Shown piece by piece: positions 1 to 7,635 of a stretch of DNA of 64,000 bases. The first letter of the stretch is position 1; every line of letters starts with the position of its first letter. Below the pieces are notes generated by a model. It was not told where the DNA came from and searched no databases. It worked only from the letters and a program-made list of their open reading frames with translations. The DNA lies in assembly GCF_004762045.1 (NCBI RefSeq), contig NZ_SJOM01000007.1, positions 5,383,798 to 5,447,797 on the forward strand. Reading direction: 5' to 3'. The translations under genes and the position numbers were made by a program. The stretch comes from Mycobacterium sp. DL99 (GTDB lineage: Bacteria; Actinomycetota; Actinomycetes; Mycobacteriales; Mycobacteriaceae).

Positions 1-740
1 GGCGGGAAAACCTGCCCAGCATCGGCAGCGCCGCCGGCGCCCGGCGCGCGATCGGGCTGACTCCCGACGAGGGTCTGCTGGAACCGACCTATTGCCTGTT
101 CGGTGAGCGCAACATCGTTGCCATGCTGACAAGCGGTGACGGTCCCCGGTCCCGGCGGCTGGTCGACTATCTCGAGCACAAGCTCGAGATCGAAGTGGGC
201 ATCGAGCCAGTGCTTACCCAGAACCTCGACCAGGCACTTGACGAGATGAGCGTGTCGAGGGTGGACGTCGCAATCCCGGCCAATCGCATCAATAGGGAAC
301 TCGTGGGTGGTGACTGGGTCCAGGCGCTCGACGGCGCCCGCGCGCTGGCCCAGGACGGCGTCGTCCGCATCGGTATCTCGGTCGGCCGTCGCGGCACCGG
401 AACACAGAAGGATGCGATCCGCCGGCGGATCCGCGAACTGATCGACACCCTGCGGGGTTCGGGCGCGCTGTCGGAGTTCGAGAGCGCGCGCGTCGTCGGA
501 TCGATCAGCGGCACTCCACAATCGGTCGACCTACTCGAAGACCGGTTCGTCGAGAAGACCCAGGTCGATGCCGACCGGTTGAACGATCCGGAGCGTTCCA
601 CCGCATATGCGCGAGAGCTGTTGCGGCAGTCGCTGACTCGCAACCGCGAGTATCTGTTTTCGGCCGTGGCTGAGGTTCCCGGCAACCCATCGCCGTATTC
701 CGACACATTCATAGAGATACCCGACGATGAACGAGAATAA
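1..740 (+). CDS. 5'-truncated hypothetical protein
   Basis: The frame is open from the first full codon (position 3) to the TAA at 738-740, so the gene starts before the window. About 245 residues are visible. The part inside the window reads as a soluble alpha/beta protein rich in charged residues, with no signal peptide or membrane segment. I do not recognise a domain. The stretch VDVAIPANRINREL followed by a basic RRRIRELIDTLRG helix may be a nucleotide- or protein-binding module, but that is a guess. The gene overlaps the next one by 14 bases, so the two are probably co-transcribed. Confidence 0.6.
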   Translation, partial: RENLPSIGSAAGARRAIGLTPDEGLLEPTYCLFGERNIVAMLTSGDGPRSRRLVDYLEHKLEIEVGIEPVLTQNLDQALDEMSVSRVDVAIPANRINRELVGGDWVQALDGARALAQDGVVRIGISVGRRGTGTQKDAIRRRIRELIDTLRGSGALSEFESARVVGSISGTPQSVDLLEDRFVEKTQVDADRLNDPERSTAYARELLRQSLTRNREYLFSAVAEVPGNPSPYSDTFIEIPDDERE

Positions 741-1251
741 GCGTCCGGTCGTGCAGTTCAGCCTTCGGGAAAGGCTGCAGCACAACTGGGTTCGTCATCA
801 ATGGACGGACTGGTTGCTCGCCCTAATCGTCGTCGGCGTATGGCTAGCACTGGGCAGGGTCGGTTGGATGCCGTGGGCCCTGACCGAAGTTCCCCACGAC
901 ACCCGCCGAACCGCCTACCAGATTCTGGCGACGGTGGCGGCGACGATGGGCGGGTTCACCCTGACCAGCGTCTCGATCCTGGTCAACCTGCTGCGGGCGC
1001 CGATGACCACCGTGGACAAGCTGTTACCCGCCGACGACAAACGCCGGGTGGGCACCGCATTCGTGTCGGTGCTCCCGGCCCTGTTCACGTTGTTCGTGGT
1101 GGCGATTGCCGGGCTGATGACCGACGCCAATCTCGATACCGGTTACTGGTGGCTGCAGGCGACGATCCTCGGGGCAGCCGTCGCGGCCGTCGCGTCGCTC
1201 GCCCGGGTCGTGTGGATCCTGCGGCGCCTGCTCACCCTGTCCTCGGACTGA
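727..1251 (+). CDS. Hypothetical integral membrane protein
   Basis: This 174-residue protein has four probable membrane segments (about residues 29-50, 66-90, 108-130 and 142-166) and a positively charged N-terminus (SLRERLQHNWVRHQW). The start is the ATG inside the last codons of the upstream unknown gene, which implies translational coupling. The family is not recognised. The soluble upstream protein and this membrane protein may form one functional unit, for example a cytosolic partner with a membrane anchor. That rests on gene coupling only. Confidence 0.6.
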   Translation: MNENKRPVVQFSLRERLQHNWVRHQWTDWLLALIVVGVWLALGRVGWMPWALTEVPHDTRRTAYQILATVAATMGGFTLTSVSILVNLLRAPMTTVDKLLPADDKRRVGTAFVSVLPALFTLFVVAIAGLMTDANLDTGYWWLQATILGAAVAAVASLARVVWILRRLLTLSSD

Positions 1252-1275
1252 TACGTCAGTTCAATTGCTGGAGGC

Positions 1276-1713
1276 TCAGTTTCCGACGAGGGGACGACCA
1301 CTAGCCTGCCAGGCCTTCATTCCACCCTCGAGTTCGACCACGTCGGTATAGCCCAACGACCTCAACGTCTCAGCGGCAGTCGCGCTCATAGGCCCGGTTC
1401 GGCAGTAGATCGCAATCGTGGCATCGCGATCACCAGGTAGCCGGTCGGATTGCTCAGCGACCCGATCGAATGGAATCGACAGGTCGGTGCCGGGGATGTC
1501 GCCTTGGTAGGGCACGTGGACGTTGACGGTCAGCGTGTCGGATCTTCCTATAGCGGTGGCGAATTCGTCAGCACCGACCAGCCGATGGTGCGCAACGTTC
1601 ACCGTGCCGGATTCGATGGTGGCCGCTGACGGCGGGCCGGTTGATGCGCTGCATGAGGCCAGGGACACCGAGGCGACGACGGTCAACGCTCCTACACACA
1701 TCCGCTTGAACAT
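1276..1713 (-). CDS. Rhodanese-like lipoprotein
   Basis: The 145-residue product begins with a lipoprotein signal (SVSLASC; lipidated Cys about residue 21), so it should sit on the outer face of the membrane. The rest is a single rhodanese domain. The catalytic loop YCRTGPMS carries the active Cys at about residue 104, so persulfide or sulfur transfer is possible. The ATG at 1713 is preferred over an upstream in-frame ATG at 1758, because the signal peptide starts here and the longer form would cover the upstream palindrome. A -10-like TATCAT lies 7-12 bases upstream, so the mRNA may be leaderless. It is divergent from the DUF1326 gene. Rhodanese genes under CsoR/CstR-family control are known in sulfide or persulfide responses, so that role is plausible here. 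Confidence 0.8.
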   Translation of the reverse strand: MFKRMCVGALTVVASVSLASCSASTGPPSAATIESGTVNVAHHRLVGADEFATAIGRSDTLTVNVHVPYQGDIPGTDLSIPFDRVAEQSDRLPGDRDATIAIYCRTGPMSATAAETLRSLGYTDVVELEGGMKAWQASGRPLVGN

Positions 1714-1723
1714 GGCGCCAATG

Positions 1724-1740
1724 ATACCCCTAGGGGGTAC
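1724..1740. promoter_or_regulatory. CsoR/CstR-type palindromic operator (rhodanese side)
   Basis: ATACCCCTAGGGGGTAC is a G-tract palindrome of the kind bound by the CsoR/RcnR/CstR repressor family (TACCCC...GGGGTA). It lies immediately upstream of the -10-like TATCAT of the rhodanese gene. Its reverse complement matches the second copy at 1782-1798 at 16 of 17 positions. No CsoR-family gene is in this window, so the regulator must be encoded elsewhere. Confidence 0.65.
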
Positions 1741-1781
1741 TTGCGCACCGGGCTTCACCGCTGCTACGGTCGCCTGGTCAC

Positions 1782-1798
1782 ATACCCCCTAGGGGTAT
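1782..1798. promoter_or_regulatory. CsoR/CstR-type palindromic operator (DUF1326 side)
   Basis: ATACCCCCTAGGGGTAT overlaps a good -10 hexamer (TATAAA, 1796-1801) for the DUF1326 gene, so a bound repressor would block that promoter. An AAGGAG ribosome site (1805-1810) follows, 8 bases before the ATG. The two operator copies point in opposite directions, one at each divergent promoter, with 41 bases between them. Confidence 0.65.
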
Positions 1799-1818
1799 AA
1801 ACAGAAGGAGCAGGATCG

Positions 1819-2538
1819 ATGACAACTTCGTCGACGCAGGTCGATTGGCATTTGCGCGGAGAATGGTTCGACGTGTGCAGCTGCAAGCTGCCGTGCCCGT
1901 GCAGCTTCGCCCAGGAGCCGACGCACGGAGATTGCTTGTTCACCCTGGTGTGGCACGTCCGCGAAGGGCACTACGGCGACACCGATTTGGCGGGTCTGAG
2001 CGTGATCGCCCTTGGCGAGTTCGCCGGCAACATGTGGATCGGCGACCCGAACGCGACGATGAAGTTGATGTTCTACATCGACGAAAAGGGCGACGCCGCT
2101 CAGCGCGATGCACTCGAGCGCATCTTCACCGGCAAGGAAGGCGGCTGGCCGGCCGAATTCGGCAGCCTGATCGAGGAACTGCGCGGCATCGAATACGCCC
2201 CGATCAACTTCGACGCCGCCGAGGACCTCGCCTACTGGCGCGCCGAGATTCCCGGCAAGGTCGACCTGAAGGTGGAGGCGCTGACCGGTCCGACAGCTGA
2301 CCCGAACCGCCGCGTGACCACAACCAATGCGCCGGGCGCGGAGGTCGGTCCGGGCCAGGTTGCCACGTGGGGAGTGGTCAAAGAGGACCACGCCGTCGGC
2401 TTCGACTGGTCACATGAGCACAGCGGCGGCTCAAGCAAGCACTTCCCGTTCGACTGGCGTCCCGGGCCCGAGGGCTCGGAGTCCGATGAGGCCACCGAGG
2501 AAGCGCAACTTTCGTCGTCCTGCAGCTGCGGCTGCTGA
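1819..2538 (+). CDS. DUF1326 family cysteine-rich protein
   Basis: This 239-residue soluble protein matches the DUF1326 pattern: an N-terminal WxLRGEWFDVCSCKLPCPCSF motif (Cys at about 18, 20, 24 and 26), then GDCLF and a beta-rich core. The C-terminus ends in SSSCSCGC, a second cysteine cluster. Clustered CxC motifs suggest binding of a thiophilic metal such as Cu(I), or persulfide chemistry; the family's biochemistry is not known to me. The start is supported by AAGGAG 8 bases upstream. It is divergently transcribed from the rhodanese lipoprotein, with matching operators, so the two are probably co-induced. Confidence 0.8.
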   Translation: MTTSSTQVDWHLRGEWFDVCSCKLPCPCSFAQEPTHGDCLFTLVWHVREGHYGDTDLAGLSVIALGEFAGNMWIGDPNATMKLMFYIDEKGDAAQRDALERIFTGKEGGWPAEFGSLIEELRGIEYAPINFDAAEDLAYWRAEIPGKVDLKVEALTGPTADPNRRVTTTNAPGAEVGPGQVATWGVVKEDHAVGFDWSHEHSGGSSKHFPFDWRPGPEGSESDEATEEAQLSSSCSCGC

Positions 2539-2546
2539 GTCGGTCG

Positions 2547-2588
2547 CCGACGACGGGCGGAAGCATCTGAGCCTCCGCCCGGCGTCGG
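2547..2588. terminator. Convergent-gene hairpin terminator
   Basis: A 15-base stem with one mismatch (CCGACGACGGGCGGA / TCCGCCCGGCGTCGG) and a 12-base loop lies between the stop of the DUF1326 gene and the stop of the convergent SDR gene. There is no T-tract, which is usual for mycobacterial hairpin terminators. It could act in both directions. Confidence 0.6.
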
Positions 2589-2594
2589 CCCGGG

Positions 2595-3413
2595 TCAGTT
2601 CAACCCGTTGGACAAGATCATCGACTCCCCGGTCTGCAGGCGGCCCCGATCCGACACCAGGTACAGCACGGCATCGGCGACGTCTTGCGGCTCAAGCAGA
2701 CCCGGGCGCGGCCGCCCCTGGGCGAACATCTCCTCGACGTCGCCGAGGCCCGGGTTCTCCAGGTCCGGCCGGATCACCTTGTAGGTCGCCGGGTTGTGGA
2801 TCATCGGCGTGTTCACCCCGGACGGCAGCACCGCGTTGACCGTGATGCCGTACTCGGCGACCTCGTATGCCACCGATTTCACCAGGGCCACCACCCCGGC
2901 CTTGGCCGCGGCATAGTGACCGGAGTTGGTGGCGCCGGTGCCCGCCACGATCGACGAGGTGGCCACGATGCGCCCGGCCCGGCGCTCGACCAGATGGGGC
3001 AACACGGCCCGGAACGTGTTGAACACGCCGGTCAGGTTGATGTCGATCATGGTCTGCCACCGCTGCTCGGACATGGTCGCGATCGGCTCACTGCTGGCGA
3101 TCCCGGCGTTGGCCAGCACCACGTCGATACCTCCGAAGTGCGTGACCGCGGTGTCCACCACCGACTGCATGGCCGCCAGGTCGCGGACATCGGCGATCAC
3201 CGCCAGACAGCGCCGGCCGAGCGCGGACACCTCCTCCACCGTCCGCTGCAGGTCGGCCGGCGTGGGCAACGGATAGTCGACCGATTCGACCGGCGCCGCG
3301 ATGTCACACACCACGATGTCGGCGCCTTCACGCGCCAACGTCGTGGCGTGCGCACGCCCCTGCCCGCGCGCCCCTCCGGTCACCAGAGCCGTCTTGCCGT
3401 CCAGCGCTCCCAC
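2595..3413 (-). CDS. Mycofactocin-type SDR family oxidoreductase
   Basis: This is a 272-residue short-chain dehydrogenase. It opens with GALDGKTALVTGGARGQGRAHA (Gly-rich NAD site), has NAGI, a catalytic Ser in ATSS and YAAAK. The insertion VESVDYPLPTPADLQRTVEEV after the second beta strand is typical of the SDR subfamily linked to the redox peptide mycofactocin, whose bound nicotinamide is regenerated by mycofactocin rather than by exchange. The start is GTG at 3413, set by AGGAGG seven bases upstream; the longer open frame has no ribosome site. The substrate is unknown, probably an alcohol. No mft genes lie in the window. Confidence 0.8.
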   Translation of the reverse strand: MGALDGKTALVTGGARGQGRAHATTLAREGADIVVCDIAAPVESVDYPLPTPADLQRTVEEVSALGRRCLAVIADVRDLAAMQSVVDTAVTHFGGIDVVLANAGIASSEPIATMSEQRWQTMIDINLTGVFNTFRAVLPHLVERRAGRIVATSSIVAGTGATNSGHYAAAKAGVVALVKSVAYEVAEYGITVNAVLPSGVNTPMIHNPATYKVIRPDLENPGLGDVEEMFAQGRPRPGLLEPQDVADAVLYLVSDRGRLQTGESMILSNGLN

Positions 3414-3721
3414 GAATACCCCTCCTGTAGTTCGGTCCTTGAATGGAGACCACCGGCCTCGGCAAAACTCGTCGAAGGCCCCTGCCACACCACGCGACCC
3501 AGGCGTCACAGCAGGTGGCTGGCAACACCCCGAGAAGCCATCCGACACCCCTATTTCCCTTGGCAAATGAATTCAACGCCGTGACCGGGGAGAGCTTCCG
3601 GAGAGCAAATTGGCTGCATGGCAGGCTCCCAGGCAATTCCCGGGAACATCGTGAGATGCACTAATGTTATCTACAGTCGGGGGTTCTGAGCTCCACCACA
3701 GCAAACAACCCGGAGGTGAAA
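3414..3721. other. Divergent intergenic region
   Basis: About 300 bases separate the SDR start from the small secreted protein. The SDR ribosome site AGGAGG lies at its left end and GGAGG (3712-3716) at its right end. A short palindrome TTCCCGGGAA (3637-3646) lies about 75 bases before the secreted protein gene. I see no convincing coding frame or RNA gene. Confidence 0.5.
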
Positions 3722-3949
3722 ATGATCCGTTCGAAACTGATGAGGGCCGCTGCAGTCGGGCTGGGTGCGTTGGCGGTGCCGGTCGGAGTGGCAGTCGCTG
3801 GGGCCGCTCCTGCATCGGCCGGTCCCAATATCTGCGCGACCGGACCGTACGGCTACGTACAGGCTTGCGTGGAGGGTCCCGGTTGGGGCTGGTACGACAA
3901 CGGGTGGCACGGCCGCGGCCGCGGGCATGGCCACGGTCACGACGACTAA
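3722..3949 (+). CDS. Small secreted Gly/His-rich protein
   Basis: This 75-residue preprotein has a clear Sec signal peptide (MIRSKLMRAAAVGLGALAVP, cleavage near APASAG). The mature part is only about 40 residues, with two Cys (ICATGPYG and QACVEG) that could pair, a Trp/Gly/Tyr-rich centre, and a tail of Gly-His-Arg repeats (HGRGRGHGHGHDD). The ATG at 3722 is favoured by GGAGG five bases upstream; the GTG at 3716 would overlap that site. The His-rich tail could bind a divalent metal. Similar tiny secreted proteins are common in mycobacteria and mostly uncharacterised. A strong hairpin terminator follows, so the gene is probably monocistronic. Confidence 0.7.
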   Translation: MIRSKLMRAAAVGLGALAVPVGVAVAGAAPASAGPNICATGPYGYVQACVEGPGWGWYDNGWHGRGRGHGHGHDD

Positions 3950-3966
3950 GTCGGCTTAACCACGGG

Positions 3967-4020
3967 TAACGCCGTGGCGGGAATCCAGGCATGGATTTTC
4001 GCCACGGCGTTATTTGTTTC
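3967..4020 (+). terminator. Intrinsic terminator
   Basis: A perfect 13-base inverted repeat (TAACGCCGTGGCG / CGCCACGGCGTTA, 3967-3979 and 4000-4012) with a 20-base loop is followed by TTTGTTTC. It lies 17 bases after the stop of the small secreted protein gene and before the thiolase gene. Confidence 0.75.
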
Positions 4021-4062
4021 AATCGCCCGAGTCACTCTCTTAGTTGTAGTAGCTTCGGCTTC

Positions 4063-5277
4063 ATGGAGGACGTCTGGATTCTCGGCGGTTACCAGAGCGA
4101 CTTCGCGCGCAATCTCTCCCGCCAGGGAATCGACTTCGCAGAGCTCACCCGCGAGGTCGTCGACCACACCTTGAGCAGCGCCAGAGTCGACGCCACCGGC
4201 GTCGGCGTCGTTCATGTCGCAAACGCCTTCGGTGAACTGTTCGCCGGCCAGGCCCACCTGGGGGCGATGCCGGCCACGGCGCATCCGGACCTGTGGGGCA
4301 CCCCGGCCTCCCGTCACGAGGCCGCATGCGCGTCAGGCAGCATCGCGATCCTCGCGGCCATCGCCGACCTGCGCTCGGGCGCCTATGACAACGCCCTGGT
4401 CATCGGGGTGGAACTGGAGAAGACGGTGCCCGGCGACGCCGCCGCAGCCCACCTCGGCGCCGCCGCCTGGACCGGCCATGAAGCCGACGGGGCCAAGTTC
4501 GTCTGGCCGTCGATGTTCGCCGAGGTGGCCGACGCCTACGACCAACGCTGGGGCCTGGATGCCGAGCATCTCCGCGCGATCGCGGCGCTGAACTTCCGCA
4601 ACGCGCGCGCGAACCCGAACGCCCAGACCCGCGACTGGACGGTGCCCGATCCGATCGGGGACGACGACGCGACCAATCCGCCGGTGGAAGGGCGGCTGCG
4701 CCGCTTCGACTGCAGCCAGATGACCGACGGCGGAGCGGGGCTGGTGCTGGTCAGCGACACCTATCTGCGCGCGCACCCACACACCCGGCCGATCGCCCGC
4801 ATCGACGGCTGGGGCCACAGCACTGTCGGGCTCGGCCTGCGGCAGAAGCTCGACCACAGCGCCACAGATCCATACCTGCTGCCGCACGTACGCCACGCCG
4901 TGCTGGATGCCTTCGGCCGTGCCGGCGTGGGGCTCGACGATCTCGACGGGTTCGAGGTCCACGACTGCTTCACTCCCAGCGAGTACCTGGCCATCGACCA
5001 CATCGGGCTGACCGGCCCCGGCGAATCCTGGAAGGCCATCGAGAACGGCGAGATCGAGATCGGCGGCCGGCTGCCGATCAACCCCAGCGGTGGGCTGATC
5101 GGCGGCGGCCACCCCGTCGGCGCGACCGGGGTCCGCATGCTGCTCGACGCCGCCAAACAGGTCAGCGCCACCGCCGGGCCATACCAGGTCGAGAACGCAA
5201 AGAACTTCGGCACCTTGAACTTTGGCGGCAGCACCGCAACCACCGTCAGCTTTGTCGTGTCGGCGAGCAAGGAGTAG
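4063..5277 (+). CDS. Thiolase / SCP-x-type acetyl-CoA acetyltransferase
   Basis: This 404-residue thiolase-fold enzyme carries the nucleophile in EAACASGS (Cys about 89), the second-site His in FEVHDCFTPSEY, and the C-terminal GGHPVGATG loop. The variant HDCF and GGGHPVGATG pattern is that of SCP-x/lipid-transfer type thiolases rather than classic FadA. These cleave or form branched or sterol-type 3-ketoacyl-CoA. The start is the ATG of MEDVWILGG; the frame stays open upstream, but that part runs through the terminator. It lies 2 bases before the carotenoid oxygenase gene, so the two are probably one transcript with a shared pathway. The actual substrate is unknown. Confidence 0.8.
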   Translation: MEDVWILGGYQSDFARNLSRQGIDFAELTREVVDHTLSSARVDATGVGVVHVANAFGELFAGQAHLGAMPATAHPDLWGTPASRHEAACASGSIAILAAIADLRSGAYDNALVIGVELEKTVPGDAAAAHLGAAAWTGHEADGAKFVWPSMFAEVADAYDQRWGLDAEHLRAIAALNFRNARANPNAQTRDWTVPDPIGDDDATNPPVEGRLRRFDCSQMTDGGAGLVLVSDTYLRAHPHTRPIARIDGWGHSTVGLGLRQKLDHSATDPYLLPHVRHAVLDAFGRAGVGLDDLDGFEVHDCFTPSEYLAIDHIGLTGPGESWKAIENGEIEIGGRLPINPSGGLIGGGHPVGATGVRMLLDAAKQVSATAGPYQVENAKNFGTLNFGGSTATTVSFVVSASKE

Positions 5278-5279
5278 AC

Positions 5280-6731
5280 ATGCACACCGAGATCGTGACC
5301 AAGTTCCTGTCCACCCTGCCCGAGGATGACACCCACCCCTACCGCACCGGGGCGTGGCGGCCGCAGACCACCGAATTCGATGCCGACGATCTGCGGGTCG
5401 TCGACGGCGAGATCCCGTCCGACCTCGACGGTGTCTACCTGCGCAACACCGAGAACCCGCTGCATCCGGCGTTTCAGACCTACCACCCTTTCGACGGGGA
5501 CGGGATGCTGCACATCGTCGGCTTTCGCGACGGAAAAGCGTTCTACCGCAACAGGTTCATCCGCACCGACGGTTTCCTGGCCGAAAACGAGGCGGGCGGG
5601 CCGCTGTGGCCCGGTATCGCCGAGCCCGTCGAGCTGGCCCGGCGCGACCACGGCTGGGGTGCCCGCACCTTGATGAAGGATGCCTCGAGCACGGATGTGA
5701 CGGTGCACCGCGGGGTCGCGCTCACCAGCTTCTACCAGTGTGGAGACCTGTACCGCGTCGACCCGTACACCGGCGACACCCTGGGCAAGGAGGACTGGGG
5801 TGGGGCCTTCCCCGCTGATTGGGGTGTGTCGGCACATCCCAAGGCCGACGACGCCACCGGTGAACTGCTGTTCTTCAACTACGGCAAGCAGGCGCCGTAC
5901 ATGCACTACGGCGTGGTGGACGCCGACAACCGGCTGGTGCACTACGTCGACGTCGAACTGCCCGGGCCCCGGTTGCCTCACGACATGGCGTTCACCGAGA
6001 ATTACGTGATTCTCAACGACTTTCCGTTGTTCTGGGATGCCGAGTTCCTGAAGAACAACGTGCACCTGCCAAAACTGCACCGCGACATGCCATCCCGGTT
6101 CGCTGTCCTCCCCCGCCGCGGTGCCACCGGCGACGTCAAGTGGTTCGAGGCCGACACCACCTACGTCCTGCACTTCACCAACGCCTACGAGGACGGCGAC
6201 GACATCGTGCTCGACGGATTCTTTCAGGGCAACGCGGCACCGGCCCTGGCGCTCGACAAGATGCAGACCAGGCTGCACCGCTGGCGGTTCAACCTCGTCA
6301 CCGGCCAGACCCGCGAGGAGCAATTATCCGACAGCATCACCGAATTCGGCATGATCAACCCCGGTTACGCCGGACGCAACTACCGCTACGCCTATGCCGC
6401 CACGGGTAAGCCGGGCTGGTTCCTGTTCGACGGGTTGGTCCGCCACGACCTGCACACCGGGTCCGAGCAACGCTATGCCTTCGAGGACGGGGTGTACGGC
6501 AGCGAGACCGCGATGGCGCCCCGGGTGGGCAGCCGCGGCGAGGACGATGGCTACCTGGTCACCATCACCACCGACATGAATGACGATGCGTCCTACTGCC
6601 TGGTGTTCGAGGCGGCCCGGGTCGTAGATGGGCCGGTGTGCAAACTCGCTCTGCCGGAACGGGTTTCCAGCGGAACCCACTCCACCTGGGCACCGGGTGA
6701 CGAGCTGCGCCGATGGCTGGTGCGTGACTGA
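5280..6731 (+). CDS. Carotenoid oxygenase (RPE65/CCD family)
   Basis: This 483-residue protein is a seven-blade propeller non-heme iron oxygenase. The four expected iron-ligand His are visible: VSAHPKAD (about 186), RLPHDMAF (234), YVLHFTNAY (298) and SSGTHSTW (467). Typical family motifs include YLRNTENP near residue 54 and FDGDGMLH near 71. Family members cleave C=C bonds of carotenoids, apocarotenoids or stilbenes. M. tuberculosis has a related enzyme that cleaves several carotenoids. The gene directly follows the thiolase and overlaps the start of the HxlR regulator, which suggests an apocarotenoid or stilbene-like pathway. Confidence 0.88.
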   Translation: MHTEIVTKFLSTLPEDDTHPYRTGAWRPQTTEFDADDLRVVDGEIPSDLDGVYLRNTENPLHPAFQTYHPFDGDGMLHIVGFRDGKAFYRNRFIRTDGFLAENEAGGPLWPGIAEPVELARRDHGWGARTLMKDASSTDVTVHRGVALTSFYQCGDLYRVDPYTGDTLGKEDWGGAFPADWGVSAHPKADDATGELLFFNYGKQAPYMHYGVVDADNRLVHYVDVELPGPRLPHDMAFTENYVILNDFPLFWDAEFLKNNVHLPKLHRDMPSRFAVLPRRGATGDVKWFEADTTYVLHFTNAYEDGDDIVLDGFFQGNAAPALALDKMQTRLHRWRFNLVTGQTREEQLSDSITEFGMINPGYAGRNYRYAYAATGKPGWFLFDGLVRHDLHTGSEQRYAFEDGVYGSETAMAPRVGSRGEDDGYLVTITTDMNDDASYCLVFEAARVVDGPVCKLALPERVSSGTHSTWAPGDELRRWLVRD

Positions 6732-7635
6732 CACACCCGCCGGCGGCACCAATGCCGTCGGGCAGATGCTGGGCCTGGTCGGCGACGAGTGGACGCTGCT
6801 GGTGATGCAGCAGGCCATGTTGGGCGCCACCCGCTACGGGCAGTTCAGGACCCGGCTGCCGATCTCCAACTCGGTGCTGACCCGCCGCCTGGGTTCCCTG
6901 ACTGAAGACGGTCTGCTGCAACGTCACCGGTATCAGGAGCGGCCGCCACGCGACGAGTACCTGATCACCGCGCGTGGTCGGGCGCTGTGGCCGGTGCTCG
7001 TGTCGATCTGGGAATGGGAACGCCATTGGGTGCCCGAACATCGTGAGCCACTGCCCGCGATGCGGCACCTGGCCTGCGGCGCCGATTTCACGCCGGTGCT
7101 CACGTGTGCCGACTGCGAAGCCCCAGCGACGGCCGGTGAGGTGGCCGCCGCGTGGGGGCCGAGCGGGGGCTGGTCGCGATCGCTGCCAGAGGTGACGACC
7201 CGGCGCCGATCCGTTGACGACCGGCGTGACTCCCCCTCCGGCCTGTTCCCCCAAACCATGAGCGTGCTCGGTAACCGCTGGGCTTTCGCAATCATGGTCG
7301 CCGCCTTCACCGGCACCTCCAGGTTCTCCGACTTCCAACGGATACTGGCCGCACCGCCCGCATCGATCGCCGACCGCTTGCAGACCTTCCGGACCAACGG
7401 CATTCTCACCACCGCCGACGAGGACCCGCAGTACCGGCTGACGCCCAAGGGCGCCGCGTTCCTGCCGGTGCTCGTGACGGCGCTGGCCTGGGCGCAACGC
7501 TCGTTCCCCACCCCCGAAGGCCCCGCGGTGATCCTCACGCACACCGACCGCGGGCACGGCTTCTCTGCGGTGTTGAGGTGCGATCAATGCGGCGATCGGC
7601 TCACCGGGGCAGCGGTGTCCGCCGTCGAATTATGA
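6724..7635 (+). CDS. Tandem HxlR-type transcriptional regulator
   Basis: The 303-residue product contains two HxlR winged-helix domains in one chain. The first has GLVGDEWTLLVMQQAMLGATRYGQF and the LTRRLGSLTEDGLLQR helix (about residues 14-70). The second has VLGNRWAFAIMVAAFTGTSRFSDF and IADRLQTFRTNGILT (about 178-240). Each is followed by a small Cys segment (LTCADCEAP and LRCDQCGD), possibly a zinc or redox site. HxlR proteins normally dimerise, so this looks like a covalent pseudo-dimer. The GTG start at 6724 overlaps the carotenoid oxygenase stop by 8 bases, so it probably controls its own operon. Its 3' end overlaps the convergent exporter gene by 35 bases. Confidence 0.8.
   Translation: MTDTPAGGTNAVGQMLGLVGDEWTLLVMQQAMLGATRYGQFRTRLPISNSVLTRRLGSLTEDGLLQRHRYQERPPRDEYLITARGRALWPVLVSIWEWERHWVPEHREPLPAMRHLACGADFTPVLTCADCEAPATAGEVAAAWGPSGGWSRSLPEVTTRRRSVDDRRDSPSGLFPQTMSVLGNRWAFAIMVAAFTGTSRFSDFQRILAAPPASIADRLQTFRTNGILTTADEDPQYRLTPKGAAFLPVLVTALAWAQRSFPTPEGPAVILTHTDRGHGFSAVLRCDQCGDRLTGAAVSAVEL

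Noticed and set aside
3637..3646. TTCCCGGGAA palindrome
   Set aside because: Too short to stand alone; no second copy or adjacent regulator to support an operator.
4761..6323. Long minus-strand open frame (520 codons)
   Set aside because: It lies antisense to the thiolase and carotenoid oxygenase genes, has no family pattern, and is expected from third-position GC bias.
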